From: Arthrobacter_B citreus
Lineage (GTDB): Bacteria; Actinomycetota; Actinomycetes; Actinomycetales; Micrococcaceae
DNA: 64,000 bases
Assembly (NCBI RefSeq): GCF_042429235.1
Contig: NZ_JBHMBA010000009.1
Strand: one strand, 5' to 3'
The notes below the pieces were generated by a model. That model worked only from the letters and a program-made list of their open reading frames with translations. It made no database searches and was not told the DNA's origin. Below, piece by piece: positions 16,864 through 25,464 of the stretch (position 1 is the first letter of the stretch; the number at the start of each line of letters is the position of its first letter). A program made the translations under genes and the position numbers.

Positions 16864-18216
16864 ATGTATCTGCTGAACAACACACTTCGGCCCTACGCGT
16901 GGGGTTCGTTCACTGCCATGGCCGAACTGTTTGGCAGGGAGCCCTCGGGCCAGCCCGAGGCTGAGCTGTGGATCGGCGCCCACCCGGGGGCGCCGTCGGG
17001 CCTGGTGCCGCCGGTCCCGGAGGCCGAGACACTGGACCAGCTGATCGCCGCCGATCCCCGGCAGATGCTGGGCCGCGAAACCGCCGAAGCGTACGGCAAC
17101 GTCCTTCCGTTCCTGGCCAAGATCCTGGCCGCGGGCACTCCGCTGTCCCTCCAGGTCCATCCCACCCGCGAGCAGGCACAGGCAGGGTTCGCTGCGGAAG
17201 AGGCAGCCGGACTGGACCGCGCCGCCCCCAACCGCAACTACCGGGATGACAACCACAAGCCGGAAATGATCTTCGCCATCACTCCGTTTGAGGCGCTTTG
17301 CGGATTCAGGCACCCCGATGACGCCGCGGAGCTCTTTCGAGCCGCCATCCGTGTCATCCAGGCACGCGGCGGCGAAGCACCCGAGCTGCTGACCTGGGCG
17401 GCGGGTGAGCTGTCCAGCGGACATGAGCCGGCGGACCGGCTGGCGAGTGTCTTCCGCACGCTGATCACCGACGGCGAAGAGGTGCGGGAAGCCGTGCGGC
17501 GGACCGCCGAAGCACTGGCGGACTCCGACGCGGAGGACCTGGAACCGTTCGCCAGGGAACTGGGCACCGCCGCTGACCTGAATGCCTATTACCCGGAGGA
17601 CCCGGGCGTGCTGCTGTCCCTGCTGCTGAACCGCGCATCGCTGCAGCCGGGCGACGCCGTGTACCTGCCGGCCGGCAACGTCCACGCCTACCTCAGCGGC
17701 CTTGGCATTGAGGTCATGGCGTCCTCGGACAACGTGCTGCGCGGCGGCCTGACCCCCAAGCACGTGGACGTGGCTGAGCTGCTCAAGACCGTCGATTTCC
17801 GGCCCGTTGACGTGCCGCTGCTATCCCCGGTCCATACGCAGATGGGCCAGGAGCTCTACCGGCCGCCGTTTGGCGAATTCCAGCTGCAGCGGATCGAGTT
17901 GGAGCAGCGGGCGCAGGACGCGGCCGAGGGCTGCTCCCCCACCGCGTCCATGTCGGGCTCCGACGTGTCAGTGCTGCAGAACGGACCGACGATCGTCATT
18001 GTGGTCCGCGGAACAGTGGTGCTGGACTCCCCCAAGGGCGACCTGGTGCTCGAGACCGGCCAAAGCGCTTTCATTCCGTCCGCTGAGGCTCCGGTGATTG
18101 CCAAGCTCTCCGCGCATTCGGCGCAGCACGACGACGGCGCCCTCGCCTTCGCGGTGACGGTTGGGTCCGCCGATGCGGAGCAGATGGGTTCCGCCGAGCC
18201 GCTGCCGGCTTTCTAG
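16864..18216 (+). CDS. manA: mannose-6-phosphate isomerase, class I
   Basis: The zinc enzyme interconverts fructose-6-phosphate and mannose-6-phosphate, the entry to GDP-mannose and mannosylated envelope components. The 450-residue protein keeps the type I zinc ligands: Gln97 and His99 in SLQVHP, Glu134 in HKPEM, and a later His in PAGNVHAYL (about 284). A ribosome-binding site AAAAGAGAG precedes the ATG. In M. tuberculosis manA lies in the whiB2-sahH block; here it has moved to the LCP side of the same neighbourhood, and no phosphomannomutase gene is visible. Confidence 0.95.
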   Translation: MYLLNNTLRPYAWGSFTAMAELFGREPSGQPEAELWIGAHPGAPSGLVPPVPEAETLDQLIAADPRQMLGRETAEAYGNVLPFLAKILAAGTPLSLQVHPTREQAQAGFAAEEAAGLDRAAPNRNYRDDNHKPEMIFAITPFEALCGFRHPDDAAELFRAAIRVIQARGGEAPELLTWAAGELSSGHEPADRLASVFRTLITDGEEVREAVRRTAEALADSDAEDLEPFARELGTAADLNAYYPEDPGVLLSLLLNRASLQPGDAVYLPAGNVHAYLSGLGIEVMASSDNVLRGGLTPKHVDVAELLKTVDFRPVDVPLLSPVHTQMGQELYRPPFGEFQLQRIELEQRAQDAAEGCSPTASMSGSDVSVLQNGPTIVIVVRGTVVLDSPKGDLVLETGQSAFIPSAEAPVIAKLSAHSAQHDDGALAFAVTVGSADAEQMGSAEPLPAF

Positions 18217-18236
18217 GGCGGGACGCCCCGGGCTGC

Positions 18237-19265
18237 CTACCGGCGGATCTTCGCCTGAGCGGCAGCCGCCAGCCCGCGCAGCTTCCGCAGCCCGTTCTTG
18301 GCCAGCGGCAGCGCCGTGGTGAACACCGGGTACAGCGGGGACAGCGGCTTGTCCCAGGTTCCGGCGAGCTGGTCCTCATGCTTCGCCCAGCCCATCTTGA
18401 ACTTGGACACCCCGTCGTTCAGCAGGCCGTTGAAGTCGTAGCGAATAATCCCGCGTTCCTTCATGGCGGTGATCGCATGCCACTTCAGGGCATAATTGGC
18501 GCGCAGGTGCTCGCCCTCCTCGGTCATCCCGCCGTACAGCTCAAAGGCGGTGTATCCGCTGGTGGAGAGCCACAGGAAGGCAACGACGTCGTCGCCGCTG
18601 AAAGCCGCATAGACCGGCGAGTCATCGCCCAGGTTGTCGAAGATGTCCAGGTAGTAGCCGTCTTCGTGGATGCCGAAACCGGCACGCTCGGCGGTCTGCT
18701 TGTACACGGCAAGGCACTGGGGAATCTCGTCCCGGGAAACCCGGCGGTAGTCCAGCGCCTCCCGGCCGGACTTGCGGATGTACTGCCGGTGCTTCTTGGA
18801 CATTTCGCCGAGCAGCTCATCCTCGGTCCGGGACAGGTCCAGGATCAGCGTCCGGCCGATGAGGATGGTGTTGGCGGAAGGCCGGAAACCGGCCCCCGGC
18901 AGGCCGGCGGTGATGACGCCGTCGGCGTCCCAATCCGGCTCGATGCTCAGGGCCACGGGCGAATGGGCGCTTTTGACGTAGTCGCTGACGGCGCCCAGGA
19001 CCTCGAGTTCCCGGCCGGGCACCGACTGCGGGCCGCGGGGGATGTAGGCGAGCGCCTTGAACGGGAACGGCAGCCGGCGCAGAAGCACCTGGGCGGCGCC
19101 AATCACTTTCCCGCCGTCGTCCTGGACCAGCAGCCGGTCAACGCTCCAGTTGTGCTCTGCCTTGGTTTTACCCCAGCCCCATAACTGCTGCGGGTGTCCG
19201 TTGAAGCCGTTGACGGCTTCATTCCAGCGGGCGGAATCGGAACAGGGTGTAACGCGCAGTGTCAT
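18237..19265 (-). CDS. FemAB-type aminoacyltransferase (peptidoglycan bridge formation)
   Basis: The 342-residue protein starts at the ATG at 19265, which has GGAAAG upstream. It shows the FemAB fold of two GNAT-like halves. Visible motifs are QLWGWGKTKAEHNW near the N-terminus, YIPRGPQ, and the SKKHRQYIRKSGREALDYRR block. The late FELYGGMTEEG, then YALKWHAITAMKERG, then YDFNGL series is characteristic of FemX-like enzymes. Such enzymes add amino acids from aminoacyl-tRNA to lipid II. Which residue is added cannot be read from sequence. The gene is convergent with manA and divergent from the TspO-like gene. Confidence 0.87.
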   Translation of the reverse strand: MTLRVTPCSDSARWNEAVNGFNGHPQQLWGWGKTKAEHNWSVDRLLVQDDGGKVIGAAQVLLRRLPFPFKALAYIPRGPQSVPGRELEVLGAVSDYVKSAHSPVALSIEPDWDADGVITAGLPGAGFRPSANTILIGRTLILDLSRTEDELLGEMSKKHRQYIRKSGREALDYRRVSRDEIPQCLAVYKQTAERAGFGIHEDGYYLDIFDNLGDDSPVYAAFSGDDVVAFLWLSTSGYTAFELYGGMTEEGEHLRANYALKWHAITAMKERGIIRYDFNGLLNDGVSKFKMGWAKHEDQLAGTWDKPLSPLYPVFTTALPLAKNGLRKLRGLAAAAQAKIRR

Positions 19266-19325
19266 GCTTTCCAGCCTACCGGGGGTTGCAAGGCCGCCAG
19301 CGCTCCTGTGGCGCCGGCCACTTGT

Positions 19326-19331
19326 TAGGCT
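19326..19331 (+). promoter_or_regulatory. candidate -10 box for TspO-like gene
   Basis: TAGGCT ends 5 nt before the ATG at 19337, with no Shine-Dalgarno. The same hexamer occurs before the carbonic anhydrase and fumC genes. Confidence 0.4.
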
Positions 19332-19336
19332 CAACT

Positions 19337-20170
19337 ATGACTACTTCAACCTCTGGCACCCGTTCCACGGTCCCCGGCTCCCGGGGATCCGACCTGTCCC
19401 GGCAGCTGACAGTCACGATTTGCTTCATTGTCTGCATTGTCGGCTCCATGATCGGCGTCGGCGTGTTCGGCGGCACGCCCATCGCCGAGGCCGCAGGCGG
19501 AGCCCTGAACGCCGACGCAACCTACTTGGCGCCCGCCAGCGGCGCCTTCTCCATCTGGTCCGTCATCTATACCGGGCTCGGCGCGTACACCATCTTCCAA
19601 TGGCTGCCGTCCCAGCGCACCTCGGAGCGCCAGCGTTCCCTGGGCTGGCTGGTGGCCGCGTCCCTGCTCCTGAATGCCGCCTGGATCCTGAGCGTGCAGG
19701 CGGGCTGGGTGGGAATCAGCGTCCTCGTCATCGTGCTCCTTCTCGCCGTACTGGCCGCATGCTTTGTGCGCTACGCCCGGACGCCGGCTGCCAACTGGGT
19801 GGAGGCCATCGCCGTCGACGGAACCCTGGGCCTGTATCTGGGCTGGGTCTCGGTGGCCACCTGCGCCAATACCGCCGCTGCACTGACCGACGCCGGGTTC
19901 AACGGTTTCGGTCTCGCCCCTGAGGTGTGGTCGGTCGCCATCCTTGCCGTTGTTGCCGCCCTGGGCGTGGGACTGGCTGCCTACGGCCGCGGACGGCTGG
20001 CTCCCGCCGCAGCCCTGGCATGGGGCCTGTCCTGGATTGCCGTGTCGCGCCTCAACGGCGAACTGCTCTCCAACGGCACCGCAATCGCCGCAGTGGCAGC
20101 CGCCGCCGTCGTTGCCCTGGCCGCCGTCGTCTACCGGGTGACCGGACGCAACCGGCTGCGGGCCGGGTAG
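19337..20170 (+). CDS. TspO/MBR-like (tryptophan-rich sensory) membrane protein
   Basis: The 277-residue protein is mostly hydrophobic with about seven or eight helices. A WSVIYTGLGAYTIFQWLP segment and later LGLYLGWVSVATCANTA resemble the TspO family region found in actinobacterial members of about 270 residues. TspO proteins bind porphyrins and other hydrophobic ligands. The match is by overall pattern rather than a diagnostic motif, so a generic membrane protein remains possible. Its stop is 2 bp before the GTG of the DNA-alkylation-repair gene, so the two are co-transcribed. Confidence 0.65.
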   Translation: MTTSTSGTRSTVPGSRGSDLSRQLTVTICFIVCIVGSMIGVGVFGGTPIAEAAGGALNADATYLAPASGAFSIWSVIYTGLGAYTIFQWLPSQRTSERQRSLGWLVAASLLLNAAWILSVQAGWVGISVLVIVLLLAVLAACFVRYARTPAANWVEAIAVDGTLGLYLGWVSVATCANTAAALTDAGFNGFGLAPEVWSVAILAVVAALGVGLAAYGRGRLAPAAALAWGLSWIAVSRLNGELLSNGTAIAAVAAAAVVALAAVVYRVTGRNRLRAG

Positions 20171-20172
20171 CA

Positions 20173-21321
20173 GTGCCCTCCGCAGACGAGCTGCTCGGCC
20201 CTTCTTCCGCCGAGGCGCTTGCCCGCGCCATCGGCACGGCGGCTCCGGGCAGCCCCCTTCCGTCGCTCCAGGCTGCCGGTGACGGCATTCAGGGCCTGGC
20301 CCTCCGCGAGCGGGCTGACCTCCTGCGCGACGCACTCTTGGCGGACATCCCGGGAGGCTACCCGGATCTTGCACGCGTTGTCCGCGCCGCTGCGGGCTCT
20401 GAGGAGTTCACCGGATGGCTGATCTGGCCGGTGACTTCCGCCGTCGCCGCCAAAGCCGTGGAAGCGGGCCAGGCGGCAGACGCCGCGGCCTTCGAGGACG
20501 CCCTGGCCCTGCTGGCCGAACTCACCCCGCGGCTCACCTCCGAATTTGCGGTCCGGGTGCTCCTGCGCCATGACCTGGACCGGGCCCTCTCCGTCATCTC
20601 AGCGTGGACGGACTCCCCCGACGAACACGTGCGCCGGCTGGCGTCGGAAGGGACCCGCCCGTATCTGCCCTGGTCCATCCGGGTACCGGAGATCCTTGCC
20701 CGTCCCGGCTCCACCATTGACCTGCTGGACGCCCTGTACCGGGACGAGAGCGGCTACGTGCGGCGGTCCGTGGCCAACCACCTCAATGACCTCAGCCGCG
20801 ACCACCCGGAACTCGTGACCAGCACCGCCCGCCGGTGGCTGGAAGATCCCGCCCCGCACACCGCCGCCCTGGTCCGCCATGCCCTGCGCACCCTCATCAA
20901 GCGCGGCAACACCGAGGCGCTCGGCCTGCTCGGCTTTGCGCCGGCCGCCGTGGAGATCTCGGGACCCGCCCTGGACAGCACCACGGTGCCGTTCGACGGC
21001 AGCGTCCGCTTCACTGCTTCGATCCGGAACACCGGAGCCGAGACGGCCCGGTTGGCGGTGGACTACATCGTCCATCACAGCAAGGCCAATGGGACCCAGA
21101 CCGCGAAAACGTTCAAGCTCACCACGGCCACCCTTGAACCGGGACAATCCCTCACGCTGGAGCGCGGGCACTCGTTCCGGCCCATCACCACCCGCCGGTA
21201 CTATCCCGGGCCGCACGCCATCACGCTTCAAGTCAACGGCGTGCCCTCCCAGCGGGCCGAATTTGAGCTCCTGCCGTCGACTGCGCCCGCCTCCGCCACG
21301 GAGCCGGTTCCGGCGTCCTAG
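20173..21321 (+). CDS. DNA alkylation repair protein (AlkD-like, HEAT repeats)
   Basis: A GTG at 20173, 2 bp after the upstream stop, gives 382 residues. The middle is built of helical HEAT-like repeats, with HVRRLASEGTRPYLPWS, GYVRRSVANHLNDLSRDHPELV and a following helix pair, which are typical of AlkC/AlkD-type base-excision glycosylases. A beta-rich C-terminal domain from about residue 265 carries the SKANGTQTAKTFKL and RRYYPGPHAITLQVNG stretches found in the COG4335 subfamily. It would remove alkylated bases from DNA. Translation is likely coupled to the TspO-like gene, and a strong bidirectional terminator follows. Confidence 0.82.
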   Translation: MPSADELLGPSSAEALARAIGTAAPGSPLPSLQAAGDGIQGLALRERADLLRDALLADIPGGYPDLARVVRAAAGSEEFTGWLIWPVTSAVAAKAVEAGQAADAAAFEDALALLAELTPRLTSEFAVRVLLRHDLDRALSVISAWTDSPDEHVRRLASEGTRPYLPWSIRVPEILARPGSTIDLLDALYRDESGYVRRSVANHLNDLSRDHPELVTSTARRWLEDPAPHTAALVRHALRTLIKRGNTEALGLLGFAPAAVEISGPALDSTTVPFDGSVRFTASIRNTGAETARLAVDYIVHHSKANGTQTAKTFKLTTATLEPGQSLTLERGHSFRPITTRRYYPGPHAITLQVNGVPSQRAEFELLPSTAPASATEPVPAS

Positions 21322-21323
21322 CA

Positions 21324-21364
21324 AAAAAGCCCCGGAACCGACCAAACGGTTCCGGGGCTTTTTG
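21324..21364. terminator. bidirectional rho-independent terminator
   Basis: A long perfect stem (AAAAAGCCCCGGAACC with GGTTCCGGGGCTTTTT) encloses an 8-nt loop. It has A-tracts and T-tracts on the two sides, between the convergent alkylation-repair gene and glpX. Confidence 0.9.
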
Positions 21365-21372
21365 ATGGTTGC

Positions 21373-22401
21373 CTACTTCAGGCGGGCGTAGGACTCCCAC
21401 TTGTGTGACTGGTGCTCGCCGTCGACCACCCGGATGGTTCCGGACTTCGAGCGCATCACGATGGACTGCGTCAGCACGCGGTCCTTCTTGTAGCGCACGC
21501 CGCGCAGCAGGTCGCCGTCGGTGATGCCGGTGGCGGCGAAGTAGCAGTTGTCGCTGGTGACGAGGTCATTGGTGGTCATGACGCGGTCCAGGTCGTGTCC
21601 GGCGTCGATGGCCTTCTGCTTCTCGTCGTCGGAGGTCGGCCACAGCCGGCCCTGGATGACGCCGCCGAGGGTCTTGATGGCGCAGGCCGTGATGATTCCC
21701 TCGGGCGTGCCTCCGATGCCCATCAGGGCATCCACATCGGTGCCCTCGCGTGCCGCGGCGATTCCGCCGGCAACATCGCCGTCCATCAGCATGCGGGTGC
21801 GCGCACCGGCGTCGCGGATTTCCTGGACCAGCGGCTTGTGCCGGTCACGCTCGAGGATCATCACGTTGAGCTGGTTGATCTTCTTGCCCTTGGCCTTGGC
21901 GATCAGGTGCAGGTTCTGCTTCACCGGCAGGCGCAGGTCCACCATGTCGGCGGCTTCCGGCCCGGTGATCAGCTTCTCCATGTAGAACACTGCGGACGGA
22001 TCAAACATCGTGCCGCGTTCGGCAACCGCCAGGACGGCCAGCGCGTTGTTGATGCCCAGGGCGGTCAGGCGGGTGCCGTCGATCGGGTCCACTGCGACGT
22101 CGCACAGGGCGCCGGTGCCGTCACCGACATGCTCACCGTTGTACAGCATGGGGGCTTCGTCTTTTTCGCCTTCACCAATGACCACGACGCCGTTGAAGTG
22201 GACAGTGGAAATCAGGGAACGCATGGCGTCAACGGCAGCGCCGTCGGCCGCGTTCTTGTCGCCGAACCCAACCCAGTGGCCGCCGGCAATGGCTGCCGCC
22301 TCGGTCACCCGGACCAGTTCAAGCGCCAGGTTGCGGTCCGGCTCGTCATCACCCACTGCCAGGGCGGGGGAAAGTGTGGAGTACTGAGCGCCTTTGGTCA
22401 C
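21373..22401 (-). CDS. glpX: class II fructose-1,6-bisphosphatase
   Basis: GlpX removes the 1-phosphate of fructose-1,6-bisphosphate in gluconeogenesis. I chose the GTG at 22401 because GAGG lies 6 nt upstream and family members start at this point; an ATG at 22413 would add four residues. The 342-residue protein has the metal-site motifs GEGEKDEAP (about 76-84) and DPIDGT (about 105-110), and later GIGGTPEG. Next to the divergent DUF4245 gene and near fumC it repeats the M. tuberculosis Rv1098c-Rv1100 arrangement. Confidence 0.96.
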   Translation of the reverse strand: MTKGAQYSTLSPALAVGDDEPDRNLALELVRVTEAAAIAGGHWVGFGDKNAADGAAVDAMRSLISTVHFNGVVVIGEGEKDEAPMLYNGEHVGDGTGALCDVAVDPIDGTRLTALGINNALAVLAVAERGTMFDPSAVFYMEKLITGPEAADMVDLRLPVKQNLHLIAKAKGKKINQLNVMILERDRHKPLVQEIRDAGARTRMLMDGDVAGGIAAAREGTDVDALMGIGGTPEGIITACAIKTLGGVIQGRLWPTSDDEKQKAIDAGHDLDRVMTTNDLVTSDNCYFAATGITDGDLLRGVRYKKDRVLTQSIVMRSKSGTIRVVDGEHQSHKWESYARLK

Positions 22402-22575
22402 GTTTAACCTCATCTACGAATGTTTCTTTTAACCGTTGTCCGTCAAACAACAAACGGCGGGTCCTTGTTCGATCATAGTCTCCGTGGCCTGCGCCACCAC
22501 TAATGAAAACCTATTCCGCTGCGCGCGGGACGGCCCAACTAGGACATGCACGGCCGGATGGGGGATCATTGGAGG

Positions 22576-23169
22576 GTGAGTGAGCACCAGCAGGACCAAG
22601 AGACGCCCGTAACCCCCGTACTGACCGGCAAGCAGGCCAAACGAGCCAACGCAACGGTGATCGGGATGCTGATCGCCACCGGCATTACCCTGCTGCTGGT
22701 CCTGGTTCCGGTGCTCCTGAACCCGGCACCCAAGGCCTCCACCCGCAACGTCGATGTGCAGCAGGTTGCCGTGCAGGCAGCCGGCGACGCCGGTTACGCC
22801 CCGCTGGCCCCCAAGCTGCCCAATGGCTGGAGTTCCAACTTCGCCCGCTGGGAAGCCAAGAACAGCAGCGGCGTCCCCCTGTGGGAAGTGGGGTATCTCA
22901 CCCCGAGCACTGAATTTATCCGCCTGTCCGAGACCAACGCCGGCAACCCGACATGGGTTGCCCAGGTGTCCGGAGACTCCATGGTTGCCGGTGAGCGCAC
23001 CGCCGGCGGCAAGACCTGGGAGCTGCGCGACTCCGCAAACGGCGAAGCCAGCATGGTTTTGGAGCATGAGGGCCTCACGGTAGTGCTCACCGGCGAAGCG
23101 GACCTCGCCGAATTCGACGTACTCGCGGAGGCGGTTGTCCGGGACCTCACCTCGGCACCGGCGCAGTAA
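22576..23169 (+). CDS. DUF4245 family membrane-anchored protein
   Basis: The product is about 197 residues. A short cytoplasmic tail ends in TGKQAKRANATV, one transmembrane helix lies at about 30-50, and an extracytoplasmic domain carries the DUF4245 pattern LPNGWSSNFARWE and GVPLWEVGYLTPSTEFI. Its function is unknown, but the partner position beside glpX is conserved in actinobacteria (Rv1100). The start is uncertain: the GTG at 22576 has GGAGG immediately adjacent, and an ATG at 22558 would add six residues. Confidence 0.85.
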   Translation: MSEHQQDQETPVTPVLTGKQAKRANATVIGMLIATGITLLLVLVPVLLNPAPKASTRNVDVQQVAVQAAGDAGYAPLAPKLPNGWSSNFARWEAKNSSGVPLWEVGYLTPSTEFIRLSETNAGNPTWVAQVSGDSMVAGERTAGGKTWELRDSANGEASMVLEHEGLTVVLTGEADLAEFDVLAEAVVRDLTSAPAQ

Positions 23170-23211
23170 AGAATTGCGGTAACGAAATACGGGCCCGGGT
23201 AATCCGGGGTC

Positions 23212-23217
23212 TAGGCT
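23212..23217 (+). promoter_or_regulatory. candidate -10 box for carbonic anhydrase gene
   Basis: TAGGCT ends 7 nt before the GTG at 23225, with no Shine-Dalgarno. The spacing fits a leaderless transcript. Confidence 0.45.
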
Positions 23218-23224
23218 AAGAAAC

Positions 23225-23881
23225 GTGAATGAACCAGCCGCTTCAGTAATTACCCCGGCCCAGGCATGGCAGAAACTCAGCGAAGGCAATGCCCGCTTTG
23301 TCGCCGGTGAGTCCTCGCACCCCAATCAGGACGCCAACAGGCGCAGCTCGCTGATCCACGAACAGAACCCGTTCGCCGTGATCTTCGGGTGCTCCGATTC
23401 CCGCCTTGCCGCCGAAATCATCTTCGACCTCGGACTCGGCGACGCCTTTGTCATCCGGACCGCCGGCCAGGTGATCGACGACGCCGTCCTCGGCTCGCTG
23501 GAATACAGCGTCGCCACCCTCGGCGTTCCGCTCATCGTGGTCCTGGGCCATGACAGCTGCGGAGCTGTCACCGCAGCCAAGCGCACGGTGGACACCGGTG
23601 AGATGCCCGGCGGCCACATCCGCAACCTCGTCGAGCGCATTACCCCGTCCGTCCTCGCTGCCCAGCGCAACGGGTTCACCGAGGTCAACGACATGGTGGT
23701 GGAACACACCAAACAGACCGCCGAGCAGCTGGTGGAGAGTTCCCAGATCATTGCCGCCGCCGTCGAGGAGGGCCGCACCGCGGTTATCGGCGTTTCCTAC
23801 CGGCTGGCCGAAGGTGCAGCCGACCTGGTCTCCGGCTATGGAGCCCTGGTCCACCCGGCGGTCCAGCGCACCCGCAGCTAG
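23225..23881 (+). CDS. beta-class carbonic anhydrase
   Basis: The cytoplasmic zinc enzyme interconverts carbon dioxide and bicarbonate. The 218-residue protein carries all active-site residues of the family: Cys56, Asp58 and Arg60 in CSDSR, and His109 and Cys112 in GHDSCGAV. The LEYSVATLGVPLIVVLGHD core is intact. Bicarbonate is a substrate of PurK and carboxylases, a possible metabolic link. It starts with a GTG and probably lacks a leader. It lies between DUF4245 and fumC on the same strand, with its own promoter candidate. Confidence 0.96.
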   Translation: MNEPAASVITPAQAWQKLSEGNARFVAGESSHPNQDANRRSSLIHEQNPFAVIFGCSDSRLAAEIIFDLGLGDAFVIRTAGQVIDDAVLGSLEYSVATLGVPLIVVLGHDSCGAVTAAKRTVDTGEMPGGHIRNLVERITPSVLAAQRNGFTEVNDMVVEHTKQTAEQLVESSQIIAAAVEEGRTAVIGVSYRLAEGAADLVSGYGALVHPAVQRTRS

Positions 23882-23937
23882 CCGTTTGGGCCGCAGCGCC
23901 GCCACGACGCGGATTCTGCCGAAGGCGCTGCGGATAC

Positions 23938-23943
23938 TAGGCT
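23938..23943 (+). promoter_or_regulatory. candidate -10 box for fumC
   Basis: TAGGCT ends 7 nt before the fumC ATG and no Shine-Dalgarno is present. The box and spacing are identical to those of the carbonic anhydrase gene. Confidence 0.45.
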
Positions 23944-23950
23944 TGGGACC

Positions 23951-25372
23951 ATGACTTCTGACACTCCTGAATTCCGCATCGAACATGACACCATGGGCGA
24001 GGTCCGCGTCCCGGTCAACGCCCTGTACCGTGCCCAGACCCAGCGCGCCGTGGAGAACTTCCCGATCTCCGGCAAGCCGCTGGACAGCGCGCACATCGCG
24101 GCACTGGCCCGGATCAAGAAGGCAGCAGCCGCAGCGAACGCCGAGCTGGGAGTGCTCGACGCCGAGCGCGCCCGTGCCATCGAGAAGGCTGCCGACCTGG
24201 TGGCCGGCGGGTCCCTCGACGACCAGTTCCCGATCGATGTTTTCCAGACCGGTTCCGGCACGTCCTCGAACATGAACACCAACGAGGTCCTGGCCGAACT
24301 GGCCAACCGTGCGCTCAAGGAGGCCGGCAGCGAGACCACCGTCCACCCGAACGACCACGTCAATGCTTCGCAGTCATCCAATGACGTGTTCCCGACGTCG
24401 GTGCACGTGGCGGCAACCTCGGCCCTGATCAACAACCTGATCCCCGCGCTGGACCACCTGGCACTGTCGCTGGAGCGCAAGGCCGTGGAATTCAAGGACG
24501 TCGTGAAGTCCGGCCGCACCCACCTGATGGACGCCACACCGGTGACCATGGGCCAGGAATTCGGCGGTTACGCCGCGCAGGTCCGCTACGGCATCGAGCG
24601 TGTGCAGGCCTCCCTGCCCCGCGTTGCAGAGGTTCCCCTGGGCGGCACCGCCGTCGGCACCGGCATCAACACCCCCGCCGGCTTCCCGCAGCGCGTGATC
24701 GAACTGCTGGCCGCGGACACCGGCCTGCCGCTGACTGAGGCCCGCGACCACTTTGAGGCGCAGGCCAACCGCGACGCCCTCGTTGAGGTCTCCGGCATGC
24801 TGCGCACCATTGCCGTGTCCTTCTCCAAGATCGCCAACGACCTGCGCTGGATGGGCTCCGGTCCCAACACGGGCCTGGGCGAAATCGCCATCCCCGACCT
24901 GCAGCCGGGCTCCTCGATCATGCCGGGCAAGGTCAACCCGGTGATCTCCGAAGCCGTGATGCAGGTTGCCGCGCAGGTGGTGGGTAACGACGCCGCCATC
25001 GCCTGGGCAGGCACCTTCGGCTACTTTGAGCTGAACGTCGGCATCCCCGTCATCGCCTCGAACCTGCTGGAGTCCATCCGCCTGCTGGCCAACTCCTCGC
25101 GGGTCATGGCGGACAAGATGATCGACGGCATCGAAGCCAACGTCGAGCGCGCCCGCTACCTGGCCGAGGCCTCCCCCTCGATCGTGACCCCGCTGAACAA
25201 GTTCATTGGTTACGAGAATGCCGCCAAGATCGCGAAGTTCGCGGTCAAGGAGGGCAAGACCATCCGCCAGGCCGTGGAAGAACTCGGTTACGTCGAACGC
25301 GGTGAACTGACCGTTGAGCAGCTGGACAAGGCACTGGATGTCCTGTCGATGACGACGCCGCCGCAGGCCTAG
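23951..25372 (+). CDS. fumC: class II fumarate hydratase
   Basis: FumC hydrates fumarate to malate in the citric acid cycle. It is the iron-independent homotetrameric class. The 473-residue protein contains GSGTSSNMNTN (101-111), SSNDVFPTS (142-150) with catalytic context, and the superfamily signature GSSIMPGKVNP (320-330) with the flexible catalytic loop. Length and motifs are standard. The ATG at 23951 appears leaderless. A 13-bp hairpin follows the stop, so transcription should end before the TetR gene. Confidence 0.97.
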   Translation: MTSDTPEFRIEHDTMGEVRVPVNALYRAQTQRAVENFPISGKPLDSAHIAALARIKKAAAAANAELGVLDAERARAIEKAADLVAGGSLDDQFPIDVFQTGSGTSSNMNTNEVLAELANRALKEAGSETTVHPNDHVNASQSSNDVFPTSVHVAATSALINNLIPALDHLALSLERKAVEFKDVVKSGRTHLMDATPVTMGQEFGGYAAQVRYGIERVQASLPRVAEVPLGGTAVGTGINTPAGFPQRVIELLAADTGLPLTEARDHFEAQANRDALVEVSGMLRTIAVSFSKIANDLRWMGSGPNTGLGEIAIPDLQPGSSIMPGKVNPVISEAVMQVAAQVVGNDAAIAWAGTFGYFELNVGIPVIASNLLESIRLLANSSRVMADKMIDGIEANVERARYLAEASPSIVTPLNKFIGYENAAKIAKFAVKEGKTIRQAVEELGYVERGELTVEQLDKALDVLSMTTPPQA

Positions 25373-25386
25373 TTTCTGTTCCCCCT

Positions 25387-25418
25387 GGGGCGTCCGGCCG
25401 TTGGCCGGGCGCCCCTTT
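25387..25418 (+). terminator. terminator of fumC
   Basis: A 13-bp stem with one G-T wobble (GGGGCGTCCGGCC with GGCCGGGCGCCCC) and a 3-nt loop is followed by TTT. Confidence 0.75.
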
Positions 25419-25447
25419 GCGTGGAAGTTTGCACTCATGAGCCATTG

Positions 25448-25461
25448 GTGTAAATATTCAC
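25448..25461 (+). promoter_or_regulatory. imperfect palindrome overlapping the -10 region of the TetR gene
   Basis: GTGTAAATATTCAC pairs at 5 of 7 half-site positions and contains a TAAATA -10-like box whose end is 8 nt before the GTG at 25465. A TetR dimer bound here would block its own leaderless promoter and the downstream transporter gene. Confidence 0.45.
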
Positions 25462-25464
25462 TCT

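Noticed and set aside
23243..25438. Long minus-strand frames (371 and 354 residues) across carbonic anhydrase and fumC
   Set aside because: Both are antisense shadows of well-conserved enzymes and have Gly/Asp/His-rich composition.
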